Shown piece by piece: positions 1 to 11,420 of a stretch of 64,000 bases of DNA. Under the pieces are notes generated by a model. That model was not told the DNA's origin, did not search any database, and saw only the letters and a program-made list of their open reading frames with translations. This DNA is from Trichosphaerium sp. ATCC 40318 (Eukaryota > Discosea > Flabellinia > Trichosidae). The translations under genes were made by a program, and so were the position numbers. Every line of letters begins with the position of its first letter. The first letter of the stretch is position 1. Where the stretch lies: positions 62,001-126,000 of the forward strand of contig JALMLS010000593.1 of NCBI GenBank assembly GCA_038496445.1, written 5' to 3'.

Positions 1-728
1 ATTCTTATCGAAATTAGCATGTGTATTTTGAATAATCTGTGTTTGAGCGCTTCGTCCTGTAACAGTAACATTTGCTGCCTTTTCCAACTCTTCAACTTCT
101 CTCAGTTGTTTAGACTTTTTAAACGTTGGCTTGGGGATACTCTGTCCAGTGCCCATGCCAAGGTTCAACGAAGATGGTGCACTTGGACTTGGAATCTTAT
201 CCGTTGAAATACCTCGGTTCTGTGCAGCCTCAGCTAATTGAACCCTATTTTTTGAAAGTTTGAACAAAACTCATCTTTGAAGAGAAACATATTGTGCGGT
301 ATGACATACTTTATGTGACGTCTAGCGAACGCTTTCCTCTCTTTGGGTGACTGGAGTTTCCTGAGAGCTTCGTCATCACAAGAATAAACGTCCCTGCGAA
401 TAGCTGTTTTAAATTTGCTTGAAATGGAAACTTTACGCGAGGTGACATCTAAAATGTGTCAAGTGGCGAATATAATCATTTTTAATGTACCCTGTGAGCC
501 GAACTTCTTAGCAATTACCTCCATTTCTTCTTGCACGATTTTTAGAACTTGTTTCACCATTTTTTCCTTTGGTCTGTTCTTTTTAGCAACGAACTTCTTC
601 CCCTACGATTCATTAACGCCTACAGACAAGTATGGATATATCTCAATAAAAGGGGTTCTATATCGCTTCAATAGCAATGTACCTTGCCAAGAACAGTAGC
701 GCTGGTAGTGAAAGGCCGATTTACGCAT
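1..728 (-). CDS. Partial multi-exon gene, unknown lysine-rich protein
   Basis: I do not recognise this gene. An ATG at 728-726 opens a short exon (MRKSAFHYQRYCSW...) that ends at a GTACATT donor near 683. Downstream exons read on the minus strand are rich in Lys, Arg and Glu: GKKFVAKKNRPKEKMVKQ..., then DVTSRKVSISSKFKTAIRR..., then a Ser/Pro-containing stretch (KIPSPSAPSSLNLGMGTG) and a likely coiled coil (KKSKQLREVEELEKAANV) that runs off the left edge. The composition suggests a nuclear or nucleolar protein, but that is inference. One junction near 240-290 is unclear: the frame closes at a TAG and coding resumes in another frame, so a short intron or an unusual donor must lie there. The 3' end lies outside the window. 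Confidence 0.5.
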
Positions 729-1573
729 AAAAATACTGAAGTACGTTTTACGCATTGCTGCGAGCTGGACACGCGACGTAGCACCACAGGGCGCGTTTTT
801 TGCCTGTCACAGGTTATTTACGTACAGTAGGCACTAAAATGCTTCTAACCTTATGGTCCTCGTTTGATTACGTGTAACTAGTCTCATTACGCTTGTTAGA
901 GATGTCTACGCATACAGTTGTAGTTGTAAATTCAGCGCAATATTTCAAATTCAATAAGTGTCAAAGGCACTGATGGTGTCAAGCAAAAACGAAAATTGGC
1001 GCCTAAATGCGCTCAAAGATAGCTTTGGTGTACTCATGGGACTTGATAAACAGTGGTTGCACGTGTCAGTACAGCATACTTCCTACAACACCGCTCTACA
1101 ACTGTAACTAGTTCGTTCAAGTAGTAAAATACAAAACTCATATCCTCATCGCCGAATACGCTGTTTAAATTTACACGTAACGAACTCAGCTTAAAGATTT
1201 TCTGAGAAAGTACCCAGACTGGCACTTTGACGCGCATTCAGTGTGGATAGACCACAAACGCATAAAAATACTATTCTGTTACTAAACTTATTTTCCTCCA
1301 AAAACTCTTAAACTAAGCGCTAAAACATTCTCGGGTTTGCGTTAAACACGAATATTCGGTGTATTTAGCTTATTTTCATGGCAGTTGAAAATTCAGGCTA
1401 TTTTCATCCAGAGAGCTTCTTTCGCTATGTAATGCGTTTTGGAGGGATGAATATTGTACAGTGAAGGTATTTCGAAGTTTCGAGAAATTCGCAGAATTTT
1501 CGATATTTTCAGATACACAATTATTGTAGCAGGGCACAACACGTAACAAAGCAACTCTCTCCTCAACCAAACC
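729..1573. other. Divergent intergenic region upstream of MVP
   Basis: About 840 bases separate the start of the left-edge gene from the MVP start codon. The region is less AT-rich than the introns. It holds a 67-codon minus-strand ATG reading frame (1237-1034) with no recognisable similarity, which I do not call as a gene. The 15-mer ACGCATAAAAATACT occurs at 723-737 and again at 1258-1272. Confidence 0.5.
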
Positions 1574-4551
1574 ATGAGTCAACCTGCAGTTATCCGTATC
1601 AAGCCATACCACTACATTCATGTTTTGGACAACAACAAGTAAGTTTTACTGCACTTTGCAAAGAAGCTGCAAAAAAAATAGCCGATGCGTTCTTACGCTC
1701 CCCTAGGAACGTTACGTTCGTCGAGATCGGACCACAGACGTTCACTCGTCAAGATCACCAAAAAGTTATTTCTGGTCCATCTGCTATGGTAATGGTTCCA
1801 CCTAGACACTACTGCATCATTCAGAATCCAGTACAAAGGTACGAAAGCGCTAAAAGACCTGGCGGTTAACCACCAGTTCCAGAAAAAACTTTTAACTAAT
1901 TTTTTGTCAATAGAGCCGAAGATGGCACAACAATCGTTGATAAGCTTGGCCAAATTAAAATCTCCCATGGTGACGAAGAGATTCGCTTCGAGCAAGAGCC
2001 ATTTCCTCTTTACCCAGGTAAGTTTTCTAGATCGCTTTTTTTTTTCTGAAAGTTTTTCATCACTGATCGGCTCTCGTTAGGCGAAAAGCTCTACGGTAAA
2101 GTATCACCACTCCAGGTCGTTGCTCCAAACACCGCACTCAAATTGAGATGCACTAGAGATTACACAGACGGCGAAATCAATCGCGTTGCTGGTGACCAAG
2201 TACGTTTAATCCTTAAAACCGTTTTTGTTGCCTTTTGTCTAAAATTAACCTTAAAACCGAAAATCGCTCTAACGTTGTTTTTCTAGTGGTTGTTTGAAGG
2301 TCCTGGCACATACTTGCCTCGCGTAGAGGTCCAAGTAGTCGAAATCGTTCGCGCTAAGATTGTACTCCCAAATCAAGCCCTTCGCTTGAGAGCTTCAAAA
2401 GCTTTCGTCGACAGAGCCGGCACTAACAGAAAAGCTGGTGAAGAATGGTTAGTACGCGAATCTGGTGCTTTCCTCCCTGGCGTTGAGGAACAAGTCACAG
2501 CTACTATCTCCGCATACGTCCTCACAGAGAAGAAAGCTTTGCACTTGCAAGCCACAAGAACTTTCGTTGGTACGTAGTCCATTACAATCGGTTTTTCCTT
2601 CACTGAAACTTTTTATAAAAACTTTTGTTGTGGTTTAGTTTTTTTTGCTCACTAGTAATTGTCTAGACGTTTTCGGTAAAGAAAGAAAAGCCGGTGAAGA
2701 ATGGCTCGTTACCATCAAAGACGCCGAAACACACATCCCAGACGTATACGAGAAAGTCATTGGTGAAGTCAAAATTACAACACTCACCTCTCGTCAATAC
2801 TCTGTTATCGTTGACCCAATCGGCAAAGACGGTAAACCACAAATGGGTAAACGTATCCTCCAAAAGGGAGAAGTTTCCTTCTTCTTGCGTCCTGGTGAGA
2901 GACTCGAATCTGGCATCCAAAACGTACACGTTCTCGATTCAGAGGAAGCACTCTTGCTCCGTGCTCGTGAAGGTTTCACAGAGGGCGAAGACGCCAGAAA
3001 ACCTGGTGACAGATGGATGATCTACGGTCCTTGCGACTACGTTCCACCAACCCAAGTTGAGATCATGGAGAAGCGTAGAGCAATCCCACTCGACGAAAAT
3101 GAAGGTATCTACGTCCGTGATTTGAAGACCGGTCGCGTCAGAGCCGTCACTGGAACAGCGTACATGTTGTCTCCTTACGAAGAATTGTGGTCAAAAACAC
3201 TCCCAGACGTTGTTGAGACCCTCATCGCCAAAGAATTGTCCGCTGGCCCAGACAGATCATCCCGTGGTGGTTCCAAATCCGGTAGCGCCCGTGACAAGAC
3301 CCGTGTCGTCACATACCGTACACCACACAACGCTGCTGTACAAATCTACGATTACAAAGCCAAAAAGGTACGCTACAAAACAAATTCGCTGCAACTATTT
3401 TTTTTTCTACAAGTTCATCTCCTTACCTTTGCCCTTAGTCTCGCGTTGTCTTCGGTCCTGAACTCGTCATGCTTGGTCCTGATGAGCATTTCTCAGTCTT
3501 GTCTTTGTCTGGTGACAAGCCAAAGCGCCCACATGTCATCAAAGCCCTCCACTTGTTGTTGGGTCCTGACTTTATGACCGATATCGTCATTGTCGAAACC
3601 AGCGATCACGCTCGTTTGTCTTTGAAACTCTCATACAACTGGCACTTTGAGGTAGATCGTGAGGATCCTGCAGACTCTACCAAGATCTTCTCCGTACCAG
3701 ATTTCGTTGGTGATGCCTGCAAAGCCATCGCTTCACGTGTCCGTGGATGTGTCGCTTCCGTTACCTTCGACGACTTCCACAAGAACTCCGCCTTGATCAT
3801 CCGCGAAGCCGTATTCGGCAAGGACGCATCTGGTGTCAAGAACAGATTCTCCTTCAGCTCCAACAACTTGTTCATCACCAACATCGATATCCAATCCGTC
3901 GAGCCAGTCGATCAAAGAACCCGTGACGCTCTTCAAAAATCCGTCCAATTGGCCATCGAGATCACAACCAAGTCCCAAGAAGCCGCTGCCAGACACGAAG
4001 CAGAGCGCCGTGAACAAGAAGCCCGTGGTCGTCTCGAACGTCAAAAGATTAACGATGAAGCTGAAGCCGAAAAAGCCAGAACCTCACTCATCGAACTCCA
4101 AGCCAAGAGCGCTGTCGTAGAAGCCTCTGGTCAAGCTACAGCCGAGGCTCGCGCTCGCGCTGCTGCCGCTCAAATTGAAGGTGAAGCCGCTGTCAAACAA
4201 GCTGAACTTCAATCCCAAGCTAACAGCATCCGTGCTGAAGCTGAATTGGCCCAATCTACCAGCAAACAAGAAGCCGAGATTGCTCACCAAAAGGCTCTCA
4301 ACGAATTGGAGATCCAAAAAGCACGTGACTTGGCAGGTATTGAAGGTGGTAAATTCAAGGGTGTTGTTGACGCCATTGGCGCCGATACAATCAAGGCCAT
4401 CGCCCAAGCCGGACCAGAAATGCAAGTAAAACTCTTGCAATCATTGGGCTTGAAGGGTTACATGATCACATCCGGTGACAACCCAATCAACTTGTTCCAA
4501 CAAGCTGGTGGTTTCCTTGGTGCCGCTACAGGTCAATCTTCAGATGAGTGA
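1574..4551 (+). CDS. MVP: Major vault protein
   Basis: Major vault protein is the main structural subunit of the cytoplasmic vault ribonucleoprotein particle. The product is about 850 residues, near the usual family length. The start [19 protein letters not shown] matches the conserved vault N-terminus. Successive vault repeats follow, with landmarks such as [31 protein letters not shown] and [11 protein letters not shown]. Next come the shoulder ([32 protein letters not shown]), a long Ala/Glu/Gln-rich cap helix (about 4000-4340) and the cap-ring end [17 protein letters not shown]. There are seven exons. Introns are 1639-1706, 1839-1913, 2018-2080, 2200-2286, 2570-2666 and 3368-3438; each keeps the frame and restores family residues across the joint. 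The last exon (3439-4551) is long and the stop is TGA. An AATAAA-like signal lies just downstream near 4605. Vaults have a patchy distribution and are absent from yeasts and plants. Confidence 0.97.
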
Positions 4552-4805
4552 ATCAAAACATAAAAAATAATGGACTTGTATTTTAAAAAGTGGTAAATAA
4601 AATTAATCTTCCCACACCTTTAATGTTATGTTTATTTGCCGTGTTCGTAAAAAACTTTTTTGCTTCTTCTTTCGCTGTAGTTGCTTTTTACCCTGAGATT
4701 GAACGCAGAAAATTCGTTCATTGTTGTTGTCAGAAACGTTCAAGCAAATCACAAAAAAAAACTAGTTGAGTTTATTACAAAATCATACAATACTTGACGG
4801 TTAAA

Positions 4806-7800
4806 CTATTTTGCTTCCTTTTTTACAGCCTTTTTCTTGGTGGACTTTTTCCTTGGTTTCTTCTGTTTACGTATGATGTTGAATAACCTCTCAAGAACAT
4901 TATAAAGCTCTTGGTTAATTTCAATATCATCAGCATCAGGGAGCTCATCTCTGCACATAGGACAACAAGCTTTCTCCTTCTTTGGTGCGTTCTTGATGAC
5001 ATGATTGATGCAAACCTTACACATACGCTTTCCATGACCGCCTAAAGAAACATGAGTTCAGGTCCGAAAAAATAAAGAATATTCCGACCACACGCTTCAA
5101 AGTGTATCAAAAACCCCGATAATTCTCCATCGTTGTTACAAATTTATTGCATTGCGTCGTTGCTTAACTTTGAATGTAGAGGATACAACAACGCCAGAAA
5201 AAAAATATCCAAAAAAACAAAAATCTAAACGAAAAACCCAAAAGAAAACTTTTGTTTCTTTTTGCGTACACTTCAAGTTGACAGGTTCGAAAACCAACTT
5301 CTGACAGATAGCACAACAGAATTCATCATAAGCAGCCCATAAAAACTCGAAACGATTTTCCCAGTTGAGCGTGTACTTATCAATGAGTTGATCCCAAACA
5401 TCTTTATTGCTAGTATCAGAAGAAATGATTCTTGCATCTTCAACGATAGCATCACCATATATTTGGTTGCAATCGATATTCAATGCATCTACTTTATCGC
5501 TATTAACCTCAACTACATCTTCCATATCCTCATCATCATTTAGATCAATCTCAATGGACTACAAAGAAGAAAACGGTCAAAATGTGACAACTTAATAAAA
5601 AAACCTTGGTACCTGATCAGAATCTTCTTGCTTTTCTATCTTTCTCCTCTTCTTTGGACGCTCATCTTCATCGCTTGATCTACGCCTCTTTTTTTTGCTA
5701 GATCCTTTACTAAACTCCTTATTCAAAGCTTTAAGGTAGCTATCAGTTTGACTGACTGGAATCAACTCCTCACTTTAAATAAAAACAGTAAGCAAAAAGA
5801 AGAAAAAAAAAGTTGGTTAAGATTTTTTTTAGAGACACGCACTTTTCCGGAGCCTTTACCCCTGTTGGTAGAATAACACGGTCGAGACAGTACTTTCTAA
5901 TATAAGCCTTTCCTTGTGGAGTCCAAGGAGCTGGTTCAGGATCATCACGTCTATTCAGAGGATTTAGATTCGTTCACGAATGTTGTGAAAAAAAAAAAAA
6001 CCAAAGGGGTCTTACCTTAACAAAAACTTGTAAACAAAATGTCCTGCCTTGCCTGGTTCCTTCCAAAAATTTACTACCTTGTATACACCGTCATATCTGA
6101 ACATTAGTGAACTTTTATGAGGAACAATACTAGGGTATGCTAAAAAGAAACGAATAAGAATCGAGATAATGAAAAACAAAAAAAAAAAACTTAAAACAAA
6201 AACCCTAAGAAAACTTAATCACGTGCATTCAAGTGGATCATATTTATGTCTTTTTTTGGATTTGTTTGTAGGCTTGAAACCACGTACAACACGAAGCTAA
6301 ATAAAAAAAAATGTGAGGAAAAAAAAACAAGAAAGAAACACCTCAACACAAATAAAACAAGCAAAAAATCGTACAGGTATTCCTTCTCTCCAACGTGATG
6401 CACATTGATTGCAAATATTCTTTTCACCCCAAACACAATCCTCATTTGGACAATCCTCTAGTTTAGCACAGTTCATTGCTATAGCCCTGTTGCCACGTGT
6501 CAACTAAGGAAAAAAAATTAAACAGTAAAGTAAAAAAAAAAACAGAAAAGAAAACAAAGGCGTACTGTTTGAGCCTTTGATTGACCAGCACAACGTTTAT
6601 TACCAGATAAATCACGTCCTCCTCCTCCCGTGTAAATAAGCTCCTCTCCAGTATCAGCATCATCTTCATATCCAGCAGACGAGACAATACTGGTAGCGTA
6701 AGCTAAGCGGTGAATCAATATCAAATCTTTAACTGACTCAAGAATTCTACTTACCCGCCGAACGACCTGAAATACCGCCTACGGGTGGTCTATGAACGCC
6801 TGAAGCACAAACACATGTTCGATAGCGAAAGTGAGAACCCACTAGAACGCCAGGGATGGAACCAATGTGGTACTGATCTACAATTAAGCACTTCTTCTTC
6901 CTATACACTTGTGAACTTCAGAAAAAAAAGAACAAAGTTTTGCTGGTTGCAATTGAATTCAATTGGTGTCTTGAGTACGTACACGCCAGCATTCGATTGC
7001 CCAGCGCCAATATGCGTCTTTCCTTTAGCAGCAGCTTTTTGGGCTAGAGAGTCCTTCTTGGCATTTTTAGAGACTGACTGGTTTTTCTTTGAGTGTAACT
7101 CAGAGTTGTAGCAGATAGGGCAAAACCAATCATCACTTGCTGTACAGAAGCTGTTAGTATCAACCAAAGGAGCAATTGATACGTGTAATTAAAGAGATGG
7201 CCAGAAATGAAGGTAATAAAGAGGGCCAAGAAGAGAAAAACGTACTTTTTAGCATTTCGTAAAATTCTTCAAGAAGAATCTTTTTTGGCTTGTCTACGCA
7301 ATAAAAATGCCATGATTGTCCGCAATCATTACATTGTAACTTCTTTAGAGTGTTATCTGACTAAGAAAAAAGGTAAGAAAAAAATAGGATTAAAGCCAAG
7401 TCAAGGCAATCAATATCTCACCTTGTTACATTTTGCACATGATGACAACTTTTTGTTATTAACAATACAAAAACTCCAGAAACCGCCATCCATGATAGTT
7501 CTGAAAAGTGATGTCTTTAATTTGAATACAAGGTATCCGTTTTCTTTCTTTACTTCTGAGTAATGAACAATATCATACGCAGGAGATCTAGATAACATAA
7601 GATAAGGTAAAAAAAAAATCGAAAATTATTTTTGGTCAAAAATTCTCGAAAGATTCCGGCTCTTGGCCGTCATTGTACATACCCAAAATAATTTGTTTGG
7701 AAATTGACGATACCAATATCATCCATATCTACTTCACCTCCCTTGTTTGAAGGTAAAGGAAATCTAATAAACACTGCTTTTTTCTTATCTTTCCTTTTAT

Positions 7801-8532
7801 GTTTTAATTCTGGCAACTGTAAAAAAAAAAAGATGTCAGCGAATGACAAAACACAAATCCTGACTATCCAACATACTGCTTTAAGAGCCCACCAACCTTT
7901 GTATATCTTTGAAATAAACGCAGGCAAGTCCTCAGACTTTGAGAAGGAATTCTCATTACCAACGTCTTTCCTGCAAGCATTCAAATGAGTACTACAAGAT
8001 TTCCTTGCGTTTTGAAAAAAATACTGGTTTTTTTCTTGCTTCAAACTTACTTGCACGTGTAAACGTAATCTGAGCTTGGAGATACATTAATACCTTTGAT
8101 CTTTGGGATAGGTTTCGCAGGTTTTACATTTCGTGGGGCTTTTATATCTTCCATTTTCACATCAATGTCTTTACTCTCCTCGGATGCTGTTTCTTCTGGG
8201 TCACTGTTATATTGACGTTAATGTCTCGCAATGTTAACGTTAATGTACCTGACAACTTTTTTCTTCTTCTCTATAACCTGTATCACGCAACCCGTCTTCA
8301 TTCCACATTGATAGGCCGTACACTCATCTTTGCACGCTTTACCGCCAAAAAGAACACTGGACAATAAGTTTAGCGTTTTAGTTTTAGACGCGATAAATAG
8401 TTACCGTAGACCTGTATCAGGCGATAAATTGAAGCTGTCGCGTATTCGCTCTTTGAGCTTTTGTATTTTTTCTAACTTGGATATATCAAAGCTTTTATTC
8501 ACTCCGCTCTTTCGAACGGTAATTTGCACCAT
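4806..8532 (-). CDS. UHRF1: UHRF1-like E3 ligase: UBL, tandem-Tudor-like, PHD, SRA, RING
   Basis: Animal UHRF1 reads hemimethylated CpG and modified H3 and ubiquitinates H3 to recruit the maintenance DNA methyltransferase. The ATG at 8532-8530 opens a ubiquitin-like domain ([12 protein letters not shown]..., [14 protein letters not shown]) over two exons. Exons at about 8200-7400 hold a Tudor-like stretch ([22 protein letters not shown]). A PHD finger follows ([24 protein letters not shown]; 7470-7100). The SRA domain spans about 7010-5940: GIYVLK-type start, [45 protein letters not shown], the [11 protein letters not shown] strand. A C-terminal RING ends the protein ([18 protein letters not shown], then MCKVCINHV and CCPMC), followed by a Lys-rich tail and a TAG stop. 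This is the complete UHRF1 order. One SRA intron (6140-6226) has a GC donor: using the nearby GTGATT instead would introduce a stop. The gene is divergent from TRAPPC5 with about 260 bases between the start codons. Confidence 0.92.
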
Positions 8533-8756
8533 TATTGCGATGCTTTGTTTAAACCGCTATTTAAGTAAGGAAATAAAGCCTGTAAATAAGTCCTACATAC
8601 AATCAAACTATAGTACACGATGAAATACGGCCCACAACACACTCTATATTGCTTGTAAGATTTAACTTGGTAGTCACGTGCTAAATGTTTTTTTACAGTG
8701 TAAAAGTACGTGCAGAGTGTTGCTGTAACATGGTACGACATATTTTGAAGGTTAAG

Positions 8757-8768
8757 GCCCGATCGGGC
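8757..8768. promoter_or_regulatory. 12-bp perfect palindrome in the UHRF1/TRAPPC5 divergent promoter
   Basis: GCCCGATCGGGC reads the same on both strands. It sits about 24 bases upstream of the TRAPPC5 ATG, between two divergent genes. Its GC content stands out from the surrounding AT-rich DNA. A dimeric factor site is a guess from symmetry and position only. Confidence 0.4.
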
Positions 8769-8791
8769 TGTTCAAAAAATTATTTTACGCA

Positions 8792-9643
8792 ATGGAACGC
8801 AGAAGAGGCACCAAAAATATTGTTGATAGGCCCTTGACTCGCACAAAGCAAGAGGTATGCAAAGAACGTATTATTAAGCTTATTTTTTAAGGTTTGCTTG
8901 AGTTCGTTTGCATTGTTGTTTTTAGAGTACATACAGTATTCACAGCGACGAGTGAACAATATAAAGGACTTAGAGCGAAGGTAACATACCAATTTTACAA
9001 CGACTTACATAAATACCTTGTAGGCTCGCTGACATCGGTTATACTGTTGGGTTACGCATGGTAGAGTTTATAAGTTGGAAAGATAGAGCGTCTAAACGAG
9101 AGATTGAGTTAAAGCGAATTCTATACTGGATTTCCAACACAGTAAGCGTATTATATAGATAACAGAACGTTATAACTTTACGTAGGTATGGAAAGCTCTA
9201 TTTGGTCGCGCAGCAGCCCCTAGGCGTAGCACAGAGAAGGCCTCTCAATGTAGGTCGTTTATAAAGTAAATTTAAACTGATGACACTTCAGACATGATCA
9301 CAGAAGATGAACCTCTAATAACGAAGTATATTTCAGTACCAAAGGATATGTCAGGTACGAAACAATTGGATCGGGGGACTCATTAGGCATTTCGTTAGTT
9401 TGACACTCATTGTATAGGCTTAAATTGCGCAGCGTTCGCAGGTGGTATTGTAGAAGGTATTTTAGATGCTGCTGATTTTGTACGTGCAATTGCACGTTAA
9501 ATACACGTTAAATTTCTTTATAGGAGTCTAAAGTATCCACACATTCTATTAAAATAGAAGGACAACGATTCCCAAGAACTGTCATTTTGATAGACTTTAG
9601 TGATAAAGTATTTGCACGTGAAGGAAAACTTAACGTAAACTGA
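8792..9643 (+). CDS. TRAPPC5: TRAPP complex subunit 5 (Trs31/Bet3 family)
   Basis: TRAPPC5 is a core subunit of TRAPP, the Rab1/Ypt1 exchange complex that tethers vesicles at the Golgi. The ATG at 8792 gives MERRRGTKNIVDRPLTRT. The next exon reads VCLSSFALLFLEYIQYSQRRV, which aligns with the animal TRAPPC5 segment TEVSLSAFALLFSELVQHCQ. Later exons give YTVGLRMVEF, VWKALFGRAA, EDEPLITKYISVPKDMS, LNCAAFAGGIVEGILDAADF and a C-terminal strand pair (SIKIEGQRFPRTVILIDF), ending at TGA. These match the family landmarks VWKALFGK, EPLINTYISVPKE and LNCASFTAGIVEAVL. Introns are short and GT-AG. The exon between VWKALFG and EDEPL is not fully resolved. Confidence 0.93.
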
Positions 9644-9818
9644 TTGTAAATATCAGTTATTCACTTCCTTTGATGTTCATTGTAATATACAATTACAAAC
9701 ATAAACTAAGATGTAATCCTTTATTACCTCACATTATACAGTGGTTATTTTTTTTGCTTTGTAATTAACTGAACATGTGAAACTTTTAAACTATTTGGAA
9801 CCCACGTGTTCTATTATG

Positions 9819-11183
9819 TTACGTTGAGTGGTTCAACTTCTATGAGCCCTTTTTTAACAGCGCTTGTGTAGTGGTAAGGCATGATAGGTAAAATATATGT
9901 AAGACCGACTTTAAGTGGTGACTGTCCAATATGTGCAACACGAAGCTAATTGTTTGAGATTAATTAGTACAAAATAATACAGTACCATTGCTAAACCAAC
10001 ATTCCCTTCTGTGCTCATAATCTTGCCAACACGCTTGCCATCAGCATTCCTAATATCTCCTTCTGTAGGCATAGGAATATCAGCAGACTTGATTAATTTA
10101 TCGTAGATTGGTTGAGGCATCAAGGATTTACCATCATGCTCTATGTAAGTGTTAGTACTTTGATTGTTCCACTATAGCTATCTCACCTGGAGGCACTTCG
10201 CTTGCTTCAGCTTGGGTTTCTACAGTTATAACTGGGAATAATCGCTTGCGTACTACTCCTTGGTGGTACACTCTAGATACTGGTTCCTGTCCAACATAGC
10301 ATCCTTTGTTGTAATCAATACCGTGCAAAATGTCTATATTCGACTCTTGAGGGATCGCTGTATCGTAAGGCAAGTCTTTCGATCCTTCAGGTATACCGTG
10401 GAGTAAGCGAAGGTACGTATACAACAAACCTTCTTTATCTTCAATAAGATAGTCCTTTTTCATGTGCACTAGCGAGTGGTGAGTCTCAAAAGCCTTTAGA
10501 TTTTTCCTATTCATTACCTCCTTTGTCAAAAGGTACAACCAGCCTGAGGCCATGAGATTGCCACCTAAGGTCGTACCTCCAATACCATTAATTGCAAAAC
10601 TGATAATGTCATGTGTTACCATAGATTGCCATCCATCTCTGTGCCTGTGTTAAGAAATTGACGTATAAAAGCGTCTCTTGTGTCTGCATTTTGAGTAATG
10701 ACACCCCATGTTGTGTAAGCGTCATCAGCAGCTGTCTCCCAGTATACTTTTTGACGCATTTTGTATTTATCCAAGTGCATTAGTACATCGTGGTGGGCAC
10801 TTTTCTCCGTTTCCAAAAACCAACTTTTAGCTGTCATTCTATGCGTATGTTATTACACTGACACTCGTTTGTTACGTACCTTGTGTACAACATGGCGTCA
10901 TAAAGTATTCTCCCCTTTGGCGAAAGAAAACAAGAATACAACCCATTCTATAGATATAAGAGGTACGATAGCACGCACAACGCGTACCGGTTGTAGTTTT
11001 GGTGTATCATCAATTTTATTTGTGACCAGGCCATTCAAAAACTTTCCTTACGATTGTGAGAACTCCTAACCAACTGTGCTATAATATACCGCTCTCTGAA
11101 CCAAAAATATTTATGACGCCACGATTTGGTACTTTAGCTGCAACGCCCCGGCTCTTATGGAGCGCCTCGAGTAGCCCTCGCAT
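9819..11183 (-). CDS. IBA57: IBA57-like mitochondrial iron-sulfur assembly factor (GcvT/CAF17 family)
   Basis: IBA57 acts late in mitochondrial iron-sulfur assembly with ISCA proteins to build 4Fe-4S clusters. The ATG at 11183-11181 gives MRGLLEALHKSRGVAAKVPN, a plausible presequence. It is followed by GVINIFGSESGK|FLNGLVTNKIDD and GLYSCFLSPKGRILYDAMLY, matching the family pattern FLNGL.TN and GRVLYD. The diagnostic signature KGCYVGQE lies within DYNKGCYVGQEPVSRVYHQG near 10280. The C-terminal region (GDIRNADGKRVGKIMS, then LRVAHIGQSPLKVG) fits the beta-barrel of folate-binding GcvT relatives. Introns are short; the stop TAA is at 9821-9819. It is divergent from the CH-domain gene (238 bases between ATGs) and convergent with TRAPPC5. 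Confidence 0.92.
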
Positions 11184-11420
11184 TGTATTGTTGGTTGATT
11201 TCACGCTTTAATGTTGTGACTGCTGTTGAACGTAAAAGAGAATCTGGTGACAATAAGCCATTTGCTTTCATTGACGCTCTCTAATACTTGTAGGGTATTC
11301 AAATTCAACAAGCATGAAAAGCTAAAAAAAATCGGTAGGTTTTGAACTCTGCTGAACGTTGTTGGGAATAAAAAGAATAAAAACGACCAAACACGATATT
11401 TTTAGCGCGGCTTGCACGCA

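Noticed and set aside
1034-1237. Minus-strand 67-codon ATG frame upstream of MVP
   Set aside because: Length is within chance for this less AT-rich stretch and there is no family match or splice support.
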